From: Candidatus Harrisonbacteria bacterium
Lineage (GTDB): Bacteria > Patescibacteriota > Minisyncoccia > UBA6257 > 1-14-0-10-44-23
Assembly: GCA_023244975.1 (NCBI GenBank)
Contig: JAHFLG010000025.1
Coordinates: forward strand, 1-16,129
Length of the DNA stretch: 16,129 bases
Direction of reading: 5' to 3'
Position 1 is the first letter of the stretch. Every line of letters starts with the position of its first letter. The notes beneath the pieces were generated by a model that was not told the origin of the DNA, searched no databases, and worked only from the letters and a program-made list of their open reading frames with translations. This document shows positions 1 to 6,283 of this stretch, one piece after another. Both the position numbers and the translations under genes were made by a program.

Positions 1-975
1 TGGACTATTTTTGAATTCGCGGTCATGGGCTACACCGCCAGCACAATCGCGAAGTCACTCTTTGGTTTTGATAATCATATTGTCACCACAGCTATCTTTG
101 CGCTCGTTGTCATCCTGATGGGACTCAAGGGACTAAACGCGGTGGTCAAGCAGTGGCTGCGCAAAATCGCCGTCTGGATCGTCCTCGCCACAACAATACT
201 CATCACCTACAACCTCCTCACTATCCCACACGTCTTTGAGTTCTTATCCAAAGCCGGCGACGGAAGCCTTTCGTTCTGGGCCGGCGTTGATCTGGTCATT
301 GCCATGCCGATCTCTTGGCTGCCACTCATTGCCGACTATAACCGCTTTGCGAAAAAGCCAGGCACGGCATTCCACGGAACCTTTCTTGGCTACTTCCTAG
401 CCAACGTCTGGCTCTATATCATTGGCGCCCTGCTGCTCCTTGCCACCGGCATAACGCAAGAGACCCAGGGCTTTGTAACCGCCATTTTGCTTTCCACGGG
501 CTGGGGGGCGCTGCTCATGCTGGTCGTTGATGAAACCAAAGAAGCCTGGGCAGACCTCTACTCTTCGGTGGTCTCGGCGCAAAATGTTTTTCCTAAACTT
601 GATTACAAAAAAACTATTGTCGCTTTTGGTGTGATATCATTTGCAGCCGCAATTATTATTGATATCACCCAGTACCAGACCTTCCTCTACCTGATCGGCT
701 CGTTCTTCATTCCCCTCTTTGCAATTCTCATCGCCGACTACTTCTGCATCCGTAAACAAACTATTCATACTGAGGAGCTCTACCAGCCGCACGGTACGTT
801 CTGGTTTCAAAAAGGCATTAACATTGGCACAGTGATTATCTGGGCTCTTGGCATCGGCATCTATCAGTACATCGCCACCCACCTGGCAACTATCGGAGCC
901 TCATTGCCAACCTTTATTGCTGTCTTTATACTCTACATCATATATGAAACAATCTCTCGCAGAGCGCGCCGCTAA
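1..975 (+). CDS. cytX: CytX-like hydroxymethylpyrimidine/cytosine permease (NCS1 family), 5' truncated by window edge
   Basis: The reading frame is open from base 1 and ends at TAA 973-975, so 324 C-terminal residues are visible and the start lies outside the window. The protein is strongly hydrophobic with about eight membrane-spanning stretches, and a segment around residues 84-103 reads MPISWLPLIADYNRFAKKPG, typical of the nucleobase:cation symporter-1 family (codB/cytX). NCS1 proteins import purines, pyrimidines or related compounds across the inner membrane. The next two genes, thiM and thiD, are thiamine salvage kinases, and NCS1 members linked to thi genes (CytX) are thought to import hydroxymethylpyrimidine, the ThiD substrate. 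The substrate is therefore inferred from context. The last 32 bases overlap thiM, which indicates one transcript with coupled translation. The alternative is a cytosine or other nucleobase permease. Confidence 0.8.
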   Translation, partial: WTIFEFAVMGYTASTIAKSLFGFDNHIVTTAIFALVVILMGLKGLNAVVKQWLRKIAVWIVLATTILITYNLLTIPHVFEFLSKAGDGSLSFWAGVDLVIAMPISWLPLIADYNRFAKKPGTAFHGTFLGYFLANVWLYIIGALLLLATGITQETQGFVTAILLSTGWGALLMLVVDETKEAWADLYSSVVSAQNVFPKLDYKKTIVAFGVISFAAAIIIDITQYQTFLYLIGSFFIPLFAILIADYFCIRKQTIHTEELYQPHGTFWFQKGINIGTVIIWALGIGIYQYIATHLATIGASLPTFIAVFILYIIYETISRRARR

Positions 976-1753
976 CGTACTCACAGAAATCCGCAATAAA
1001 AAACCACTGCTTCACCATCTCACCAATTTTGTGGTGATGAACGACACGGCCAACCTGACCCTGCACATCGGCGGCCTGCCGGTGATGGCGCATGCTAAAG
1101 AGGAAATAGAAGAGATGACCGCGATTGCCAGCGCTTTAGTTCTTAACCCTGGCACCTTAAGTGAAGAGTGGGTTGAGTCTATGAACATAGCCGGAAAGAA
1201 AGCTAATAGCCTTAAGATTCCGATCGTCCTCGACCCAGTGGGTGCCGGAGCCACAACCTATCGCACCAAAACCAATTTGGATTTCTTAAACAAACTACAC
1301 ATCAGCGTGCTGCGCGGTAACAGCGGCGAGATTGGAGCGCTCTCTGGCGCCGGAGGCAAGGTGCGCGGCGTAGAGAGCGTTGAGGGCATTAAACATCCGG
1401 AAACTGTTGCCCGCGCCATGGCCAAGGCCTATAACACGGTTGTTGTCATCACCGGCAAGCGGGATATTATTGCCAGCGCGAACAATGTATATTATGTCGA
1501 TAACGGCCATGAGATGATGGCAACCATCACCGGCACCGGCTGCATGTCCACCACCATGGTCGGCGCGTTTATTGGTGTAGAAAAAGACTATGCGTTTGCC
1601 GCGGCAGCCGCGCTCGCTACATTTGGTCTGGCCGGTGAGATAGCCGCGAAACAGGCCAAAGGACCAGCCAGCTTCAAAGTTGCTCTCCTTGATGCCGTCT
1701 ACAACATGACTCCAGCGCAGCTGAAAAAAGGCGCACAAATCACTCAGGCGTAA
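944..1753 (+). CDS. thiM: Hydroxyethylthiazole kinase ThiM
   Basis: ThiM phosphorylates 4-methyl-5-(2-hydroxyethyl)thiazole with ATP in the cytosol, feeding the thiazole half of thiamine into salvage. The product from ATG 944 is 269 aa, the normal family length. It shows the ThiM signatures LVLNPGTL (about residues 65-72), VLDPVGAGATTYRT, the LRGNSGEIGAL phosphate/thiazole-site segment, and TGTGCMSTTM with the conserved Cys at residue 200. An upstream ATG in the same frame (848) would add 32 residues, but they lie inside cytX and do not resemble the family, so ATG 944 was chosen. The gene overlaps cytX by 32 bp and its TAA shares one base with the thiD ATG. No thiE or combined ThiE domain is visible, so the coupling step must be encoded elsewhere. 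Confidence 0.95.
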   Translation: MKQSLAERAANVLTEIRNKKPLLHHLTNFVVMNDTANLTLHIGGLPVMAHAKEEIEEMTAIASALVLNPGTLSEEWVESMNIAGKKANSLKIPIVLDPVGAGATTYRTKTNLDFLNKLHISVLRGNSGEIGALSGAGGKVRGVESVEGIKHPETVARAMAKAYNTVVVITGKRDIIASANNVYYVDNGHEMMATITGTGCMSTTMVGAFIGVEKDYAFAAAAALATFGLAGEIAAKQAKGPASFKVALLDAVYNMTPAQLKKGAQITQA

Positions 1754-2487
1754 TGAAAAAAGTACTGACGATTGCCGGTTCTGATTCAGGAGGAGGAGCT
1801 GGAATTCAGGCCGACCTCAAAACCTTTACTGCCCGCGGCGTCTTTGGCACCGTGGCCATTACCGCGGTGACCGCGCAAAACACTCTCGGCGTGCAGGGCG
1901 TATATGAACTTCCTCCGTCATTTGTAGGCGCGCAAATCGACTCGGTCATGACCGACATGGGTGCAGATGCCGTAAAAATCGGCATGCTGTCGAACAAAAA
2001 AATCATTGACGTAGTCGCCGGACGGATCAAAAAATATAGCATACAACGTGTAGTCCTCGACCCGGTGATGATTGCCAAGAGTGGCGATCTCCTGATTAAC
2101 AAAAACGCGCAGCAGGCTTTAATTAAAAAACTCCTGCCCTTGGCCTTCGTAGTTACTCCAAACCTTTTTGAAGCCGAGGCCATGACTGGATTCAAAATCA
2201 CCACTGTCGTGGATATGAAAAGCGCAGCAAAAAAAATCCATCAATTGGGAGCGCGCACTGTCGTTATCAAAGGCGGCAATCTGGCTGGCAGCAATCGCGC
2301 CATTGATATTCTCTACGATGGCAAGAAGTTTCACGAATTTTCTGTGCCGCGCATTAAAACGCGCAGCACGCACGGCACCGGCTGCACCTTTAGCGCCGTC
2401 ATCGCCGCCGAGCTCGCCAAGGGCAGCAATGTCTATGGCGCAGTCAAAACAGCCAAAAAATATCTCACTGCTTGGCTGAAAAATTGA
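1753..2487 (+). CDS. thiD: Hydroxymethylpyrimidine/phosphomethylpyrimidine kinase ThiD
   Basis: ThiD phosphorylates hydroxymethylpyrimidine twice to give HMP-pyrophosphate, the pyrimidine half of thiamine phosphate. The 244-aa product starts with the family hallmark TIAGSDSGGGAGIQADLKTF (residues 5-24), has DPVMIAKSGD in the middle and ends its catalytic region with STHGTGCTFSA, where Cys211 sits in the anion-hole loop shared by ribokinase-fold kinases. It is slightly shorter than typical ThiD (about 260-270 aa), and no THI-4/ThiE or TenA fusion is present. ATG 1753 overlaps the thiM stop by one base, so the two kinases are translationally coupled. It ends at TGA 2485-2487, which shows that UGA is a stop codon in this genome. 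The promoter of the next gene lies within its last codons. Confidence 0.95.
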   Translation: MKKVLTIAGSDSGGGAGIQADLKTFTARGVFGTVAITAVTAQNTLGVQGVYELPPSFVGAQIDSVMTDMGADAVKIGMLSNKKIIDVVAGRIKKYSIQRVVLDPVMIAKSGDLLINKNAQQALIKKLLPLAFVVTPNLFEAEAMTGFKITTVVDMKSAAKKIHQLGARTVVIKGGNLAGSNRAIDILYDGKKFHEFSVPRIKTRSTHGTGCTFSAVIAAELAKGSNVYGAVKTAKKYLTAWLKN

Positions 2488-2500
2488 AAAGGCATATACT
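2472..2500 (+). promoter_or_regulatory. Sigma70-type promoter for the glutamine amidotransferase gene
   Basis: The -35 is TTGGCT (2472-2477) and the -10 is TATACT (2495-2500), with a 17-bp spacer. The predicted start, near 2507, leaves a leader of only about 9 nt before ATG 2516, with no Shine-Dalgarno sequence. The promoter overlaps the end of thiD, so the downstream gene can be expressed independently of the thi operon. This is read by eye and no transcription data are available. Confidence 0.6.
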
Positions 2501-2515
2501 AGTACGAATACTGAC

Positions 2516-3229
2516 ATGAACAAAGGCTTTCTCATTGTAAAGAATATTACTCGAGAAGGTCCTGGCCTGCTCGAAGAGCTACTGAAAGAAAAGAATATCT
2601 CGTACACCGTCGCCAATCTGCACACAGGAGAATCCTTACCCGCGCCTGAGCACTACGGCGCGGTTGTTATGTTGGGCGGCCCGGACAGCGCTAACGACGA
2701 AACTCCAAAAATGCAAAGCGAGCGAGCCTTTATGAAAACGGTTCTGGAAAATAAAATCCCCTTCATCGGCATCTGTCTCGGCCTGCAGGTCATGGTCAAA
2801 GTCGCCGGAGGCGAAGTGTACAAGGGTCCCTTCAAAGAGATCGGCTTTCGCGATCACCAGGGTCAGCCCTTTGAAGTTATTATGCGTACTCAGGCTAAAG
2901 ATCATGACCCGCTCTTCGCAGGCATGGGAGAAAACTTTCGGGTGTTTCAACTGCATGGCGAGACCGTCAAACTTACTGCGAGCATGCAGCAACTCGCCGT
3001 TGGCAGGCTCATTAAAAACCAAATCGTAAAAATTGGAGATACCGCCTACGGCATCCAGTGCCACTTTGAACTCACGCCGGCAATGTTCGAGCAGTGGATC
3101 ACCGAAGACCCCGACCTCCTCAAGCTCGACCGCGCCATGCTCCGCTCTGAATTCGAAGCAATCAAAACCGAATATACCCACGTCGGCCACCAGCTGTTTG
3201 GCAACTTCATCAAGATCGCGGGACTTTAA
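2516..3229 (+). CDS. Class I glutamine amidotransferase (GMP-synthase-glutaminase-like, stand-alone)
   Basis: This 237-aa protein is a stand-alone class I GATase domain, which hydrolyses glutamine to release ammonia for a partner or acts on a gamma-glutamyl compound. The triad is readable: nucleophile Cys87 in GICLGLQ, then His183 and Glu185 in GIQCHFELT (most relatives have a Q-F-H-P-E pattern here). The Rossmann-like start and the MLGGPDSAND oxyanion segment (about residues 53-62) also fit. About 35 helical residues follow the triad. It lacks the ATP-pyrophosphatase domain of full GuaA. Members of this stand-alone group are usually labelled GMP synthase-like or gamma-glutamyl hydrolase-like, and the substrate cannot be told from sequence. 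It has its own promoter, and nothing visible ties it to thiamine metabolism. Confidence 0.85.
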   Translation: MNKGFLIVKNITREGPGLLEELLKEKNISYTVANLHTGESLPAPEHYGAVVMLGGPDSANDETPKMQSERAFMKTVLENKIPFIGICLGLQVMVKVAGGEVYKGPFKEIGFRDHQGQPFEVIMRTQAKDHDPLFAGMGENFRVFQLHGETVKLTASMQQLAVGRLIKNQIVKIGDTAYGIQCHFELTPAMFEQWITEDPDLLKLDRAMLRSEFEAIKTEYTHVGHQLFGNFIKIAGL

Positions 3230-3276
3230 TATAGCAAAATCGTTGACATCACCCGAACAAAGATGGCCGAGTCGTA

Positions 3277-3334
3277 ACCCAGTTCGCCATAGCGAGTTTT
3301 AGAATTGGTCTTAACTCGCGAGGCGAAGCTGGGT
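3277..3334. repeat. Imperfect inverted repeat (long hairpin) upstream of infB
   Basis: The left arm at 3277-3298 and the right arm at 3313-3334 are complementary over ACCCAG, TTCGCC and GCGAGTT blocks. There is one bulged base and a short internal mismatch, and the loop is 14 nt (3299-3312). More GCGAG/CTCGC-like pieces continue to about 3355. There is no T-tract directly after the stem, so it is not a standard terminator, although it lies between the amidotransferase stop (3229) and the infB promoter (3373). It could act as an RNA end-processing element, or be a copy of a dispersed palindromic repeat. The 185-bp intergenic region holds nothing else recognisable. Confidence 0.6.
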
Positions 3335-3372
3335 GAGCGCGAGGTCGCCGGCCCGACGCGAGGCAGAAAAAG

Positions 3373-3401
3373 TTGCCAAAACAGCTTAAAACTGGTATTT
3401 T
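3373..3401 (+). promoter_or_regulatory. Sigma70-type promoter for infB-rbfA
   Basis: The -35 is TTGCCA (3373-3378) and the -10 is TATTTT (3396-3401), spaced by 17 bp. The predicted start, near 3408, leaves about 7 nt before ATG 3415. The -35 occupies the only in-frame upstream start codon (TTG 3373), which argues that translation starts at 3415. Confidence 0.55.
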
Positions 3402-3414
3402 TAGACAATTCCTT

Positions 3415-4881
3415 ATGCCTAACTCCCCTTCTAAAACCAAGCGGCCGCCGGTGGTGGTGGTCATGGGTCATGTCGACCATGGCAAGACCACCCTCCTCGA
3501 CTATATCCGCAAGAGCAATGTCGCCGCCCGAGAGGCCGGAGGCATCACTCAGGGCGTCGGCGCGTATGAGATAACGCATAACAACGAGCGCATCACCTTT
3601 ATCGACACCCCGGGCCACGAGGCGTTTAGTAAGATGCGCAGCCGCGGCGCCCTGATTGCTGATATTGCTATCCTCGTTGTAGCTGCTGATGACGGCGTAA
3701 GCGTGCAGACCAAAGAGGCCATCAAGATTATCCAAGACGCCAAGATCCCCTACGTTGTTGCCATCAACAAAATCGACAAGAACAATGCTGATGTAGATCG
3801 TACCAAGACCGACCTGATGAAGGCCGGCGTCTTAATCGAAGGCTATGGCGGCAGCATCAGCACCCAGCCAATCTCAGCTAAGACCGGCGAAAACGTAAAC
3901 GAACTACTCGATCTTATTTTGCTCACGGCCGAAGTTGAAGAACTGACCTGCGACCTCACAATCACCGGCTCGGGACTTATTCTCGAAGCTAAAATGGACA
4001 GCAAGAGCGGCGCCCTAGTTACGGCCATCATTAAAGACGGCACGCTCAAAGTTGGCGAGATGATTCAGGCCGGCAACGTCGTCGGAAAAATCAAAGGCCT
4101 GAAAAACTTTTTGGGCGAGAATGTAAAAGAACTCACCCCCTGCTCCCCTGCCATTATTTTGGGTTTTGAAACTCTGCCGAAAATTGGCGATGCCTTTGTC
4201 ACCGGCAGCTCAGTGACCGAGGTCACCGAGGCCGCCAAAGTAGTTGAGGTAAAGCGTGCAGCCGTTGTCGCCGATGCCGGGAGAATTAACTTTGTACTTA
4301 AAGCCAACGTGGCCGGCTCGCTGGAGGCGCTGACTGAGGCGGTGAAAAAAATCCAGGCTCCGGGCGGCAAGACCATCAACATCGTGGCCGAGAGCGTCAG
4401 CGACGTAACCGATGGCGATGCCAAGCTCGCCTCGTCTACGGGCTCAATAATTATCGCCTTTAAAGTAAAAATCCTGCCGGCAGCGCAAACCATCATCCGC
4501 ACCTTTAATGTCAAAGTCTTTGAGTCGGAAATAATCTACGAGCTTCTCGAAGCCATCACCGACGAGATGACCGGCCGCCGGAGACTCTTGGTTGCCGGAG
4601 ACCTCGAGGTGCTCGCGGTGTTCAACCAGACTGACAAGACCAAGCAAATTATTGGCGGCAAAGTTATTGAAGGTGAGATTAAGAATCAGGGAACAATCGA
4701 AGTTATGCGCCGCGGCGCCATCATGACACCCGCCAAAGGCGGACAAGCGGGTAAAATTGTAAATCTTCAGCAGAACCGAAAGGACGCACAGACAGTGGCC
4801 ATGGGTCTGGAGTGCGGACTCTTAGTTTCTTCTGATACAATGATTGCTAAGGGTGACCACCTGATTATTAGGCAAGTTTAA
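3415..4881 (+). CDS. infB: Translation initiation factor IF-2 (short form)
   Basis: IF-2 is the GTPase that brings initiator fMet-tRNA to the 30S subunit and promotes subunit joining. GTP-binding motifs are all present: G1 GHVDHGKT at residues 18-25, the GGITQGVGAY switch region, G3 DTPGHE from Asp64, G4 NKID from Asn118, and SAKTGENV as G5. Domains II, III and the C-terminal tRNA-binding domain follow, ending in GDHLIIRQV. The product is 488 aa, with only about 17 residues before G1, so the long N-terminal region of model-organism IF-2 is absent, as is common in reduced CPR genomes. ATG 3415 is preferred over TTG 3373 because the latter lies in the apparent -35 box. rbfA begins 2 nt after the stop, so the two are co-transcribed. 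Confidence 0.97.
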   Translation: MPNSPSKTKRPPVVVVMGHVDHGKTTLLDYIRKSNVAAREAGGITQGVGAYEITHNNERITFIDTPGHEAFSKMRSRGALIADIAILVVAADDGVSVQTKEAIKIIQDAKIPYVVAINKIDKNNADVDRTKTDLMKAGVLIEGYGGSISTQPISAKTGENVNELLDLILLTAEVEELTCDLTITGSGLILEAKMDSKSGALVTAIIKDGTLKVGEMIQAGNVVGKIKGLKNFLGENVKELTPCSPAIILGFETLPKIGDAFVTGSSVTEVTEAAKVVEVKRAAVVADAGRINFVLKANVAGSLEALTEAVKKIQAPGGKTINIVAESVSDVTDGDAKLASSTGSIIIAFKVKILPAAQTIIRTFNVKVFESEIIYELLEAITDEMTGRRRLLVAGDLEVLAVFNQTDKTKQIIGGKVIEGEIKNQGTIEVMRRGAIMTPAKGGQAGKIVNLQQNRKDAQTVAMGLECGLLVSSDTMIAKGDHLIIRQV

Positions 4882-4883
4882 GT

Positions 4884-5258
4884 ATGCCTGAGCGACATCT
4901 TCCCTACTTACGACACGAGAGAGTCAGCGAACTGATCCGAAAAGAGCTCGGCGAGCTTATTCTGCGCGAACTTGAGTTTAACGGCGCGGTCATGACCATC
5001 CTGGAAGTTGATGTAACCAAAAAAATCGACTACGCCCGCGTCCATGTCAGCGTCATCCCCTCTGCAAAGTCCGAGGATGTGCTCAGCGTACTACACGGCC
5101 ACCGGCGCGAGCTCCAGGGCAAGCTCCTGCGCAAAATAAATATCCGGCCAATGCCGGAGATTCAGTTCGTCCTTGACCACGGCACCGAAAAAGCCGCTGA
5201 AATCGAAAAAGTCTTTATTGATGAGGAGCGCTCCGGCCAGGTTGATAAATCAGCCTAA
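4884..5258 (+). CDS. rbfA: Ribosome-binding factor A
   Basis: RbfA is a small KH-fold protein that binds the 30S subunit near the 5' end of 16S rRNA and assists its late maturation. The 124-aa product has the family pattern RHERVSELIRKELGELI at residues 10-26, a central strand with VDVTKKIDYARVHVSV, and a C-terminal RPMPEIQFVLDHGTEKA segment (R-x-x-P-x-x-x-F). The length is normal. It lies 2 nt after infB, an arrangement common across bacteria (infB-rbfA). Its last codons contain the promoter of the downstream tRNA-Cys region. Confidence 0.95.
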   Translation: MPERHLPYLRHERVSELIRKELGELILRELEFNGAVMTILEVDVTKKIDYARVHVSVIPSAKSEDVLSVLHGHRRELQGKLLRKINIRPMPEIQFVLDHGTEKAAEIEKVFIDEERSGQVDKSA

Positions 5259-5270
5259 AATCGGTATCCT
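5242..5270 (+). promoter_or_regulatory. Promoter of the tRNA-Cys region
   Basis: The -35 is TTGATA (5242-5247) and the -10 is TATCCT (5265-5270), with a 17-bp spacer, inside and just after the end of rbfA. The predicted start is near 5277, almost exactly at the 5' end of the truncated tRNA-Cys copy (5280). This is where a native tRNA-Cys promoter would sit before any insertion, so the truncated copy, the nuclease gene and the intact tRNAs would now share one transcript. Confidence 0.5.
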
Positions 5271-5279
5271 TGAACCTAC

Positions 5280-5313
5280 GGCGCGATGGTGAAGTAGTCA
5301 ACACCGCGGTCTG
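5280..5313 (+). pseudogene. Truncated tRNA-Cys: exact 34-nt copy of the 5' half
   Basis: These 34 bases are identical to the first 34 bases of the intact tRNA-Cys at 5598-5631: acceptor 5' strand, D arm, 5' anticodon stem and loop up to G34. Identity stops between anticodon positions 34 and 35 (G|CA), where the hairpin and nuclease unit begins. No tRNA 3' half follows it directly, so it cannot fold as a tRNA. It is best read as one boundary of an insertion or duplication that regenerated an intact tRNA downstream. Confidence 0.9.
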
Positions 5314-5343
5314 TCTCGCTTCGCGAGATCCCGCGTAGCGGGA
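5314..5343 (+). repeat. Two contiguous perfect hairpins between the tRNA fragment and the nuclease gene
   Basis: TCTCGCTTCGCGAGA (5314-5328) and TCCCGCGTAGCGGGA (5329-5343) abut one another. Each has a perfect 6-bp stem and a 3-nt loop. They start at the very base where the tRNA copy breaks off and end 8 nt before the nuclease ATG. No T-run follows, so they are not ordinary terminators. Roles as a recognition or end structure of the mobile unit, or as an RNA-processing or stability element, are inference. Confidence 0.85.
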
Positions 5344-5351
5344 CAAAAGAG

Positions 5352-5597
5352 ATGTATTACGTTTATTTCTTAAAAAGCACGAAAAATAACGACTTGTACA
5401 TTGGTTCTTGTGAAAATTTAGATATACGGTTCAAGCAACATAACGACGGAAAAGTAAGGTCAACGCAATTCTATCGACCTTGGGAATTATTAGGGCATGA
5501 AATCTATGAATCGCGCAGTGAAGCTGTACGCCAAGAACGCTTCTTGAAAAGTCATCAACAAAAGGACATACTGAAGCGTAAGTTTGGATTGAAATAA
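5352..5597 (+). CDS. Small GIY-YIG endonuclease, probably mobile
   Basis: This is an 81-aa single-domain GIY-YIG nuclease of the UvrC-N/YhbQ-like type. The catalytic layout is intact: YYVYFLKS (GIY strand, Tyr3 to Tyr5), LYIGS (YIG, residues 15-19), Arg26 in LDIRFKQHN, and the metal-binding Glu62 in RQERFLKS. Family members cut DNA, and relatives serve repair or homing. A weak AAAGAG precedes ATG 5352. Its TAA (5595-5597) touches the first base of intact tRNA-Cys, and an exact copy of the 5' half of that tRNA lies upstream. That placement suggests a selfish or target-specific element aimed at the tRNA-Cys anticodon loop, but its substrate is not known from sequence. The AT-rich composition contrasts with rbfA. 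Confidence 0.9.
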   Translation: MYYVYFLKSTKNNDLYIGSCENLDIRFKQHNDGKVRSTQFYRPWELLGHEIYESRSEAVRQERFLKSHQQKDILKRKFGLK

Positions 5598-5670
5598 GGC
5601 GCGATGGTGAAGTAGTCAACACCGCGGTCTGCAAAACCGCTATTCGTGGGTGCAAATCCCACTCGCGCCT
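5598..5670 (+). tRNA. tRNA-Cys (anticodon GCA)
   Basis: Acceptor GGCGCGA (5598-5604) pairs with TCGCGCC (5663-5669). The anticodon stem is GCGGT/ACCGC around the loop CTGCAAA, giving anticodon GCA. The T arm is GTGGG-TGCAAAT-CCCAC, a T loop often seen in tRNA-Cys. The discriminator base is U, the identity element for cysteine. CCA is not encoded. The gene starts immediately after the stop codon of the GIY-YIG nuclease. Confidence 0.96.
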
Positions 5671-5702
5671 CAATGCCTAGCATGTGGGGGCATTACCCGT
5701 TT

Positions 5703-5786
5703 GCCCGGGTGGCGGAATTGGTAGACGCAAGAGATTTAAGACCTCTCGCTTTAAAAAGCGTGCCGGTTCGAGTCCGGCCCTGGGCA
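5703..5786 (+). tRNA. tRNA-Leu (anticodon UAA)
   Basis: This is a class II tRNA of 84 nt. Acceptor GCCCGGG pairs with CCTGGGC with one G-U pair. The anticodon loop TTTAAGA gives UAA. The long variable arm CGCTTTAAAAAGCG can form a stem, and the T arm is GCCGG-TTCGAGT-CCGGC. The discriminator is A and CCA is not encoded. Pair 31-39 of the anticodon stem is an A-C mismatch. The gene follows tRNA-Cys by 32 nt, probably on the same transcript. Its last bases recur, slightly changed, at 7605-7627. Confidence 0.95.
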
Positions 5787-5787
5787 C
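5765..5787 (+). repeat. Left direct repeat (tRNA-Leu 3' end), possible att site
   Basis: The last 22 bases of tRNA-Leu plus one more base match 7605-7627 at 20 of 23 positions (differences at repeat positions 8, 13 and 17). The match runs from the T arm to just past the discriminator base, the region commonly used as an integration site by tyrosine-recombinase elements. No integrase gene lies between the copies. Confidence 0.6.
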
Positions 5788-5792
5788 TAAAG

Positions 5793-6230
5793 TTATTTTG
5801 ATGATTCGAGTTGCCGAGCTAAGGCACGAAATTCTTCTTGTCGTACCGTTAGTCTCGGCATTGAGCCCTCTGAAGTACTAAGGGCAAGTTGTAGGTATCG
5901 CAGCTTTTCCTCATCTTCTGGACATTTAATATCGACTGCTTTTAAGCCGACTATAAGCTGTTGGCGTAAATTAACTTGTATCGTAAGTTTCTCGACATAG
6001 CCGGGATATTCATCTAACTCCTTCTGCGCTTTATCTATCGCTGCCCCAACCCATTTTAACAGCAGGGGCCGGGACATTACCTCTAAAGGATCACCTGGAA
6101 ATTTCCGTACCCCCACCCGGCCGCCATCCTCAATGATTATCTGTCTGGGCTCAAGATTAGGCAAAAGCTCAACACACTCATTGCTCAATTTATCTTCTTC
6201 AATAAGCGAATCCCTTGGCGCTTCATCCAT
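5793..6230 (-). CDS. Hypothetical protein, no recognised family
   Basis: The product is 145 aa from ATG 6230 (HMDEAP becomes MDEAP), or 152 aa from ATG 6251. I chose 6230 because a possible -10 (GATAAA, complement of 6256-6261) lies too close to 6251. It is soluble and charged, with no signal peptide or membrane segment. Residues from about 60 on form mixed helices with repeated Leu and Glu, including DKAQKELDEYP and RQEEFRALARQL. I do not recognise a domain. It is transcribed divergently from the DUF4239-like gene, and its stop lies 6 nt from the end of tRNA-Leu, so it sits right at one edge of the tRNA-bounded cassette. Confidence 0.7.
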   Translation of the reverse strand: MDEAPRDSLIEEDKLSNECVELLPNLEPRQIIIEDGGRVGVRKFPGDPLEVMSRPLLLKWVGAAIDKAQKELDEYPGYVEKLTIQVNLRQQLIVGLKAVDIKCPEDEEKLRYLQLALSTSEGSMPRLTVRQEEFRALARQLESSK

Positions 6231-6239
6231 ATGATATGA

Positions 6240-6268
6240 TTGCGATTTCATTCACTTTATCACATACT
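6240..6268 (+). promoter_or_regulatory. Putative promoter for the DUF4239-like gene
   Basis: The -35 is TTGCGA (6240-6245) and the -10 is CATACT (6263-6268), with a 17-bp spacer. The predicted start, near 6275, is about 9 nt from ATG 6284, the same short-leader arrangement as the two promoters at 2472 and 3373. The -10 is less canonical, so confidence is moderate. Confidence 0.45.
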
Positions 6269-6283
6269 AATACCATTGAACAT

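Noticed and set aside
1..24. ATG at 25 as the true start of the permease
   Set aside because: The frame is open to base 1 and the residues before Met (WTIFEFAV) fit a membrane helix of the family, so the gene continues beyond the window.
848..943. Upstream in-frame ATG extending thiM by 32 residues
   Set aside because: The extra sequence lies within the cytX gene, is unlike ThiM N termini, and starting at 944 gives the normal family length and start.
2636..3190. Long antisense open frame of 184 codons opposite the amidotransferase gene
   Set aside because: The plus strand encodes a protein with an intact catalytic triad, and the antisense product resembles no family. It is a codon-usage shadow, as are other antisense frames over infB, rpsI and tsaD.
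3373..3414. TTG start adding 14 residues to IF-2
   Set aside because: The TTG is part of a good -35 box with a 17-bp-spaced -10, so transcription probably starts after it. ATG 3415 directly precedes the conserved G domain.
5314..5343. Hairpins read as intrinsic terminators
   Set aside because: Neither stem is followed by a T-run; the next bases are CAAAAGAG and the nuclease start codon.
5314..5597. Group I intron with a homing nuclease in tRNA-Cys
   Set aside because: The position fits, but the downstream sequence is a whole tRNA rather than the 3' half, the base before the break is G not U, and no intron core (P3-P8) is seen.
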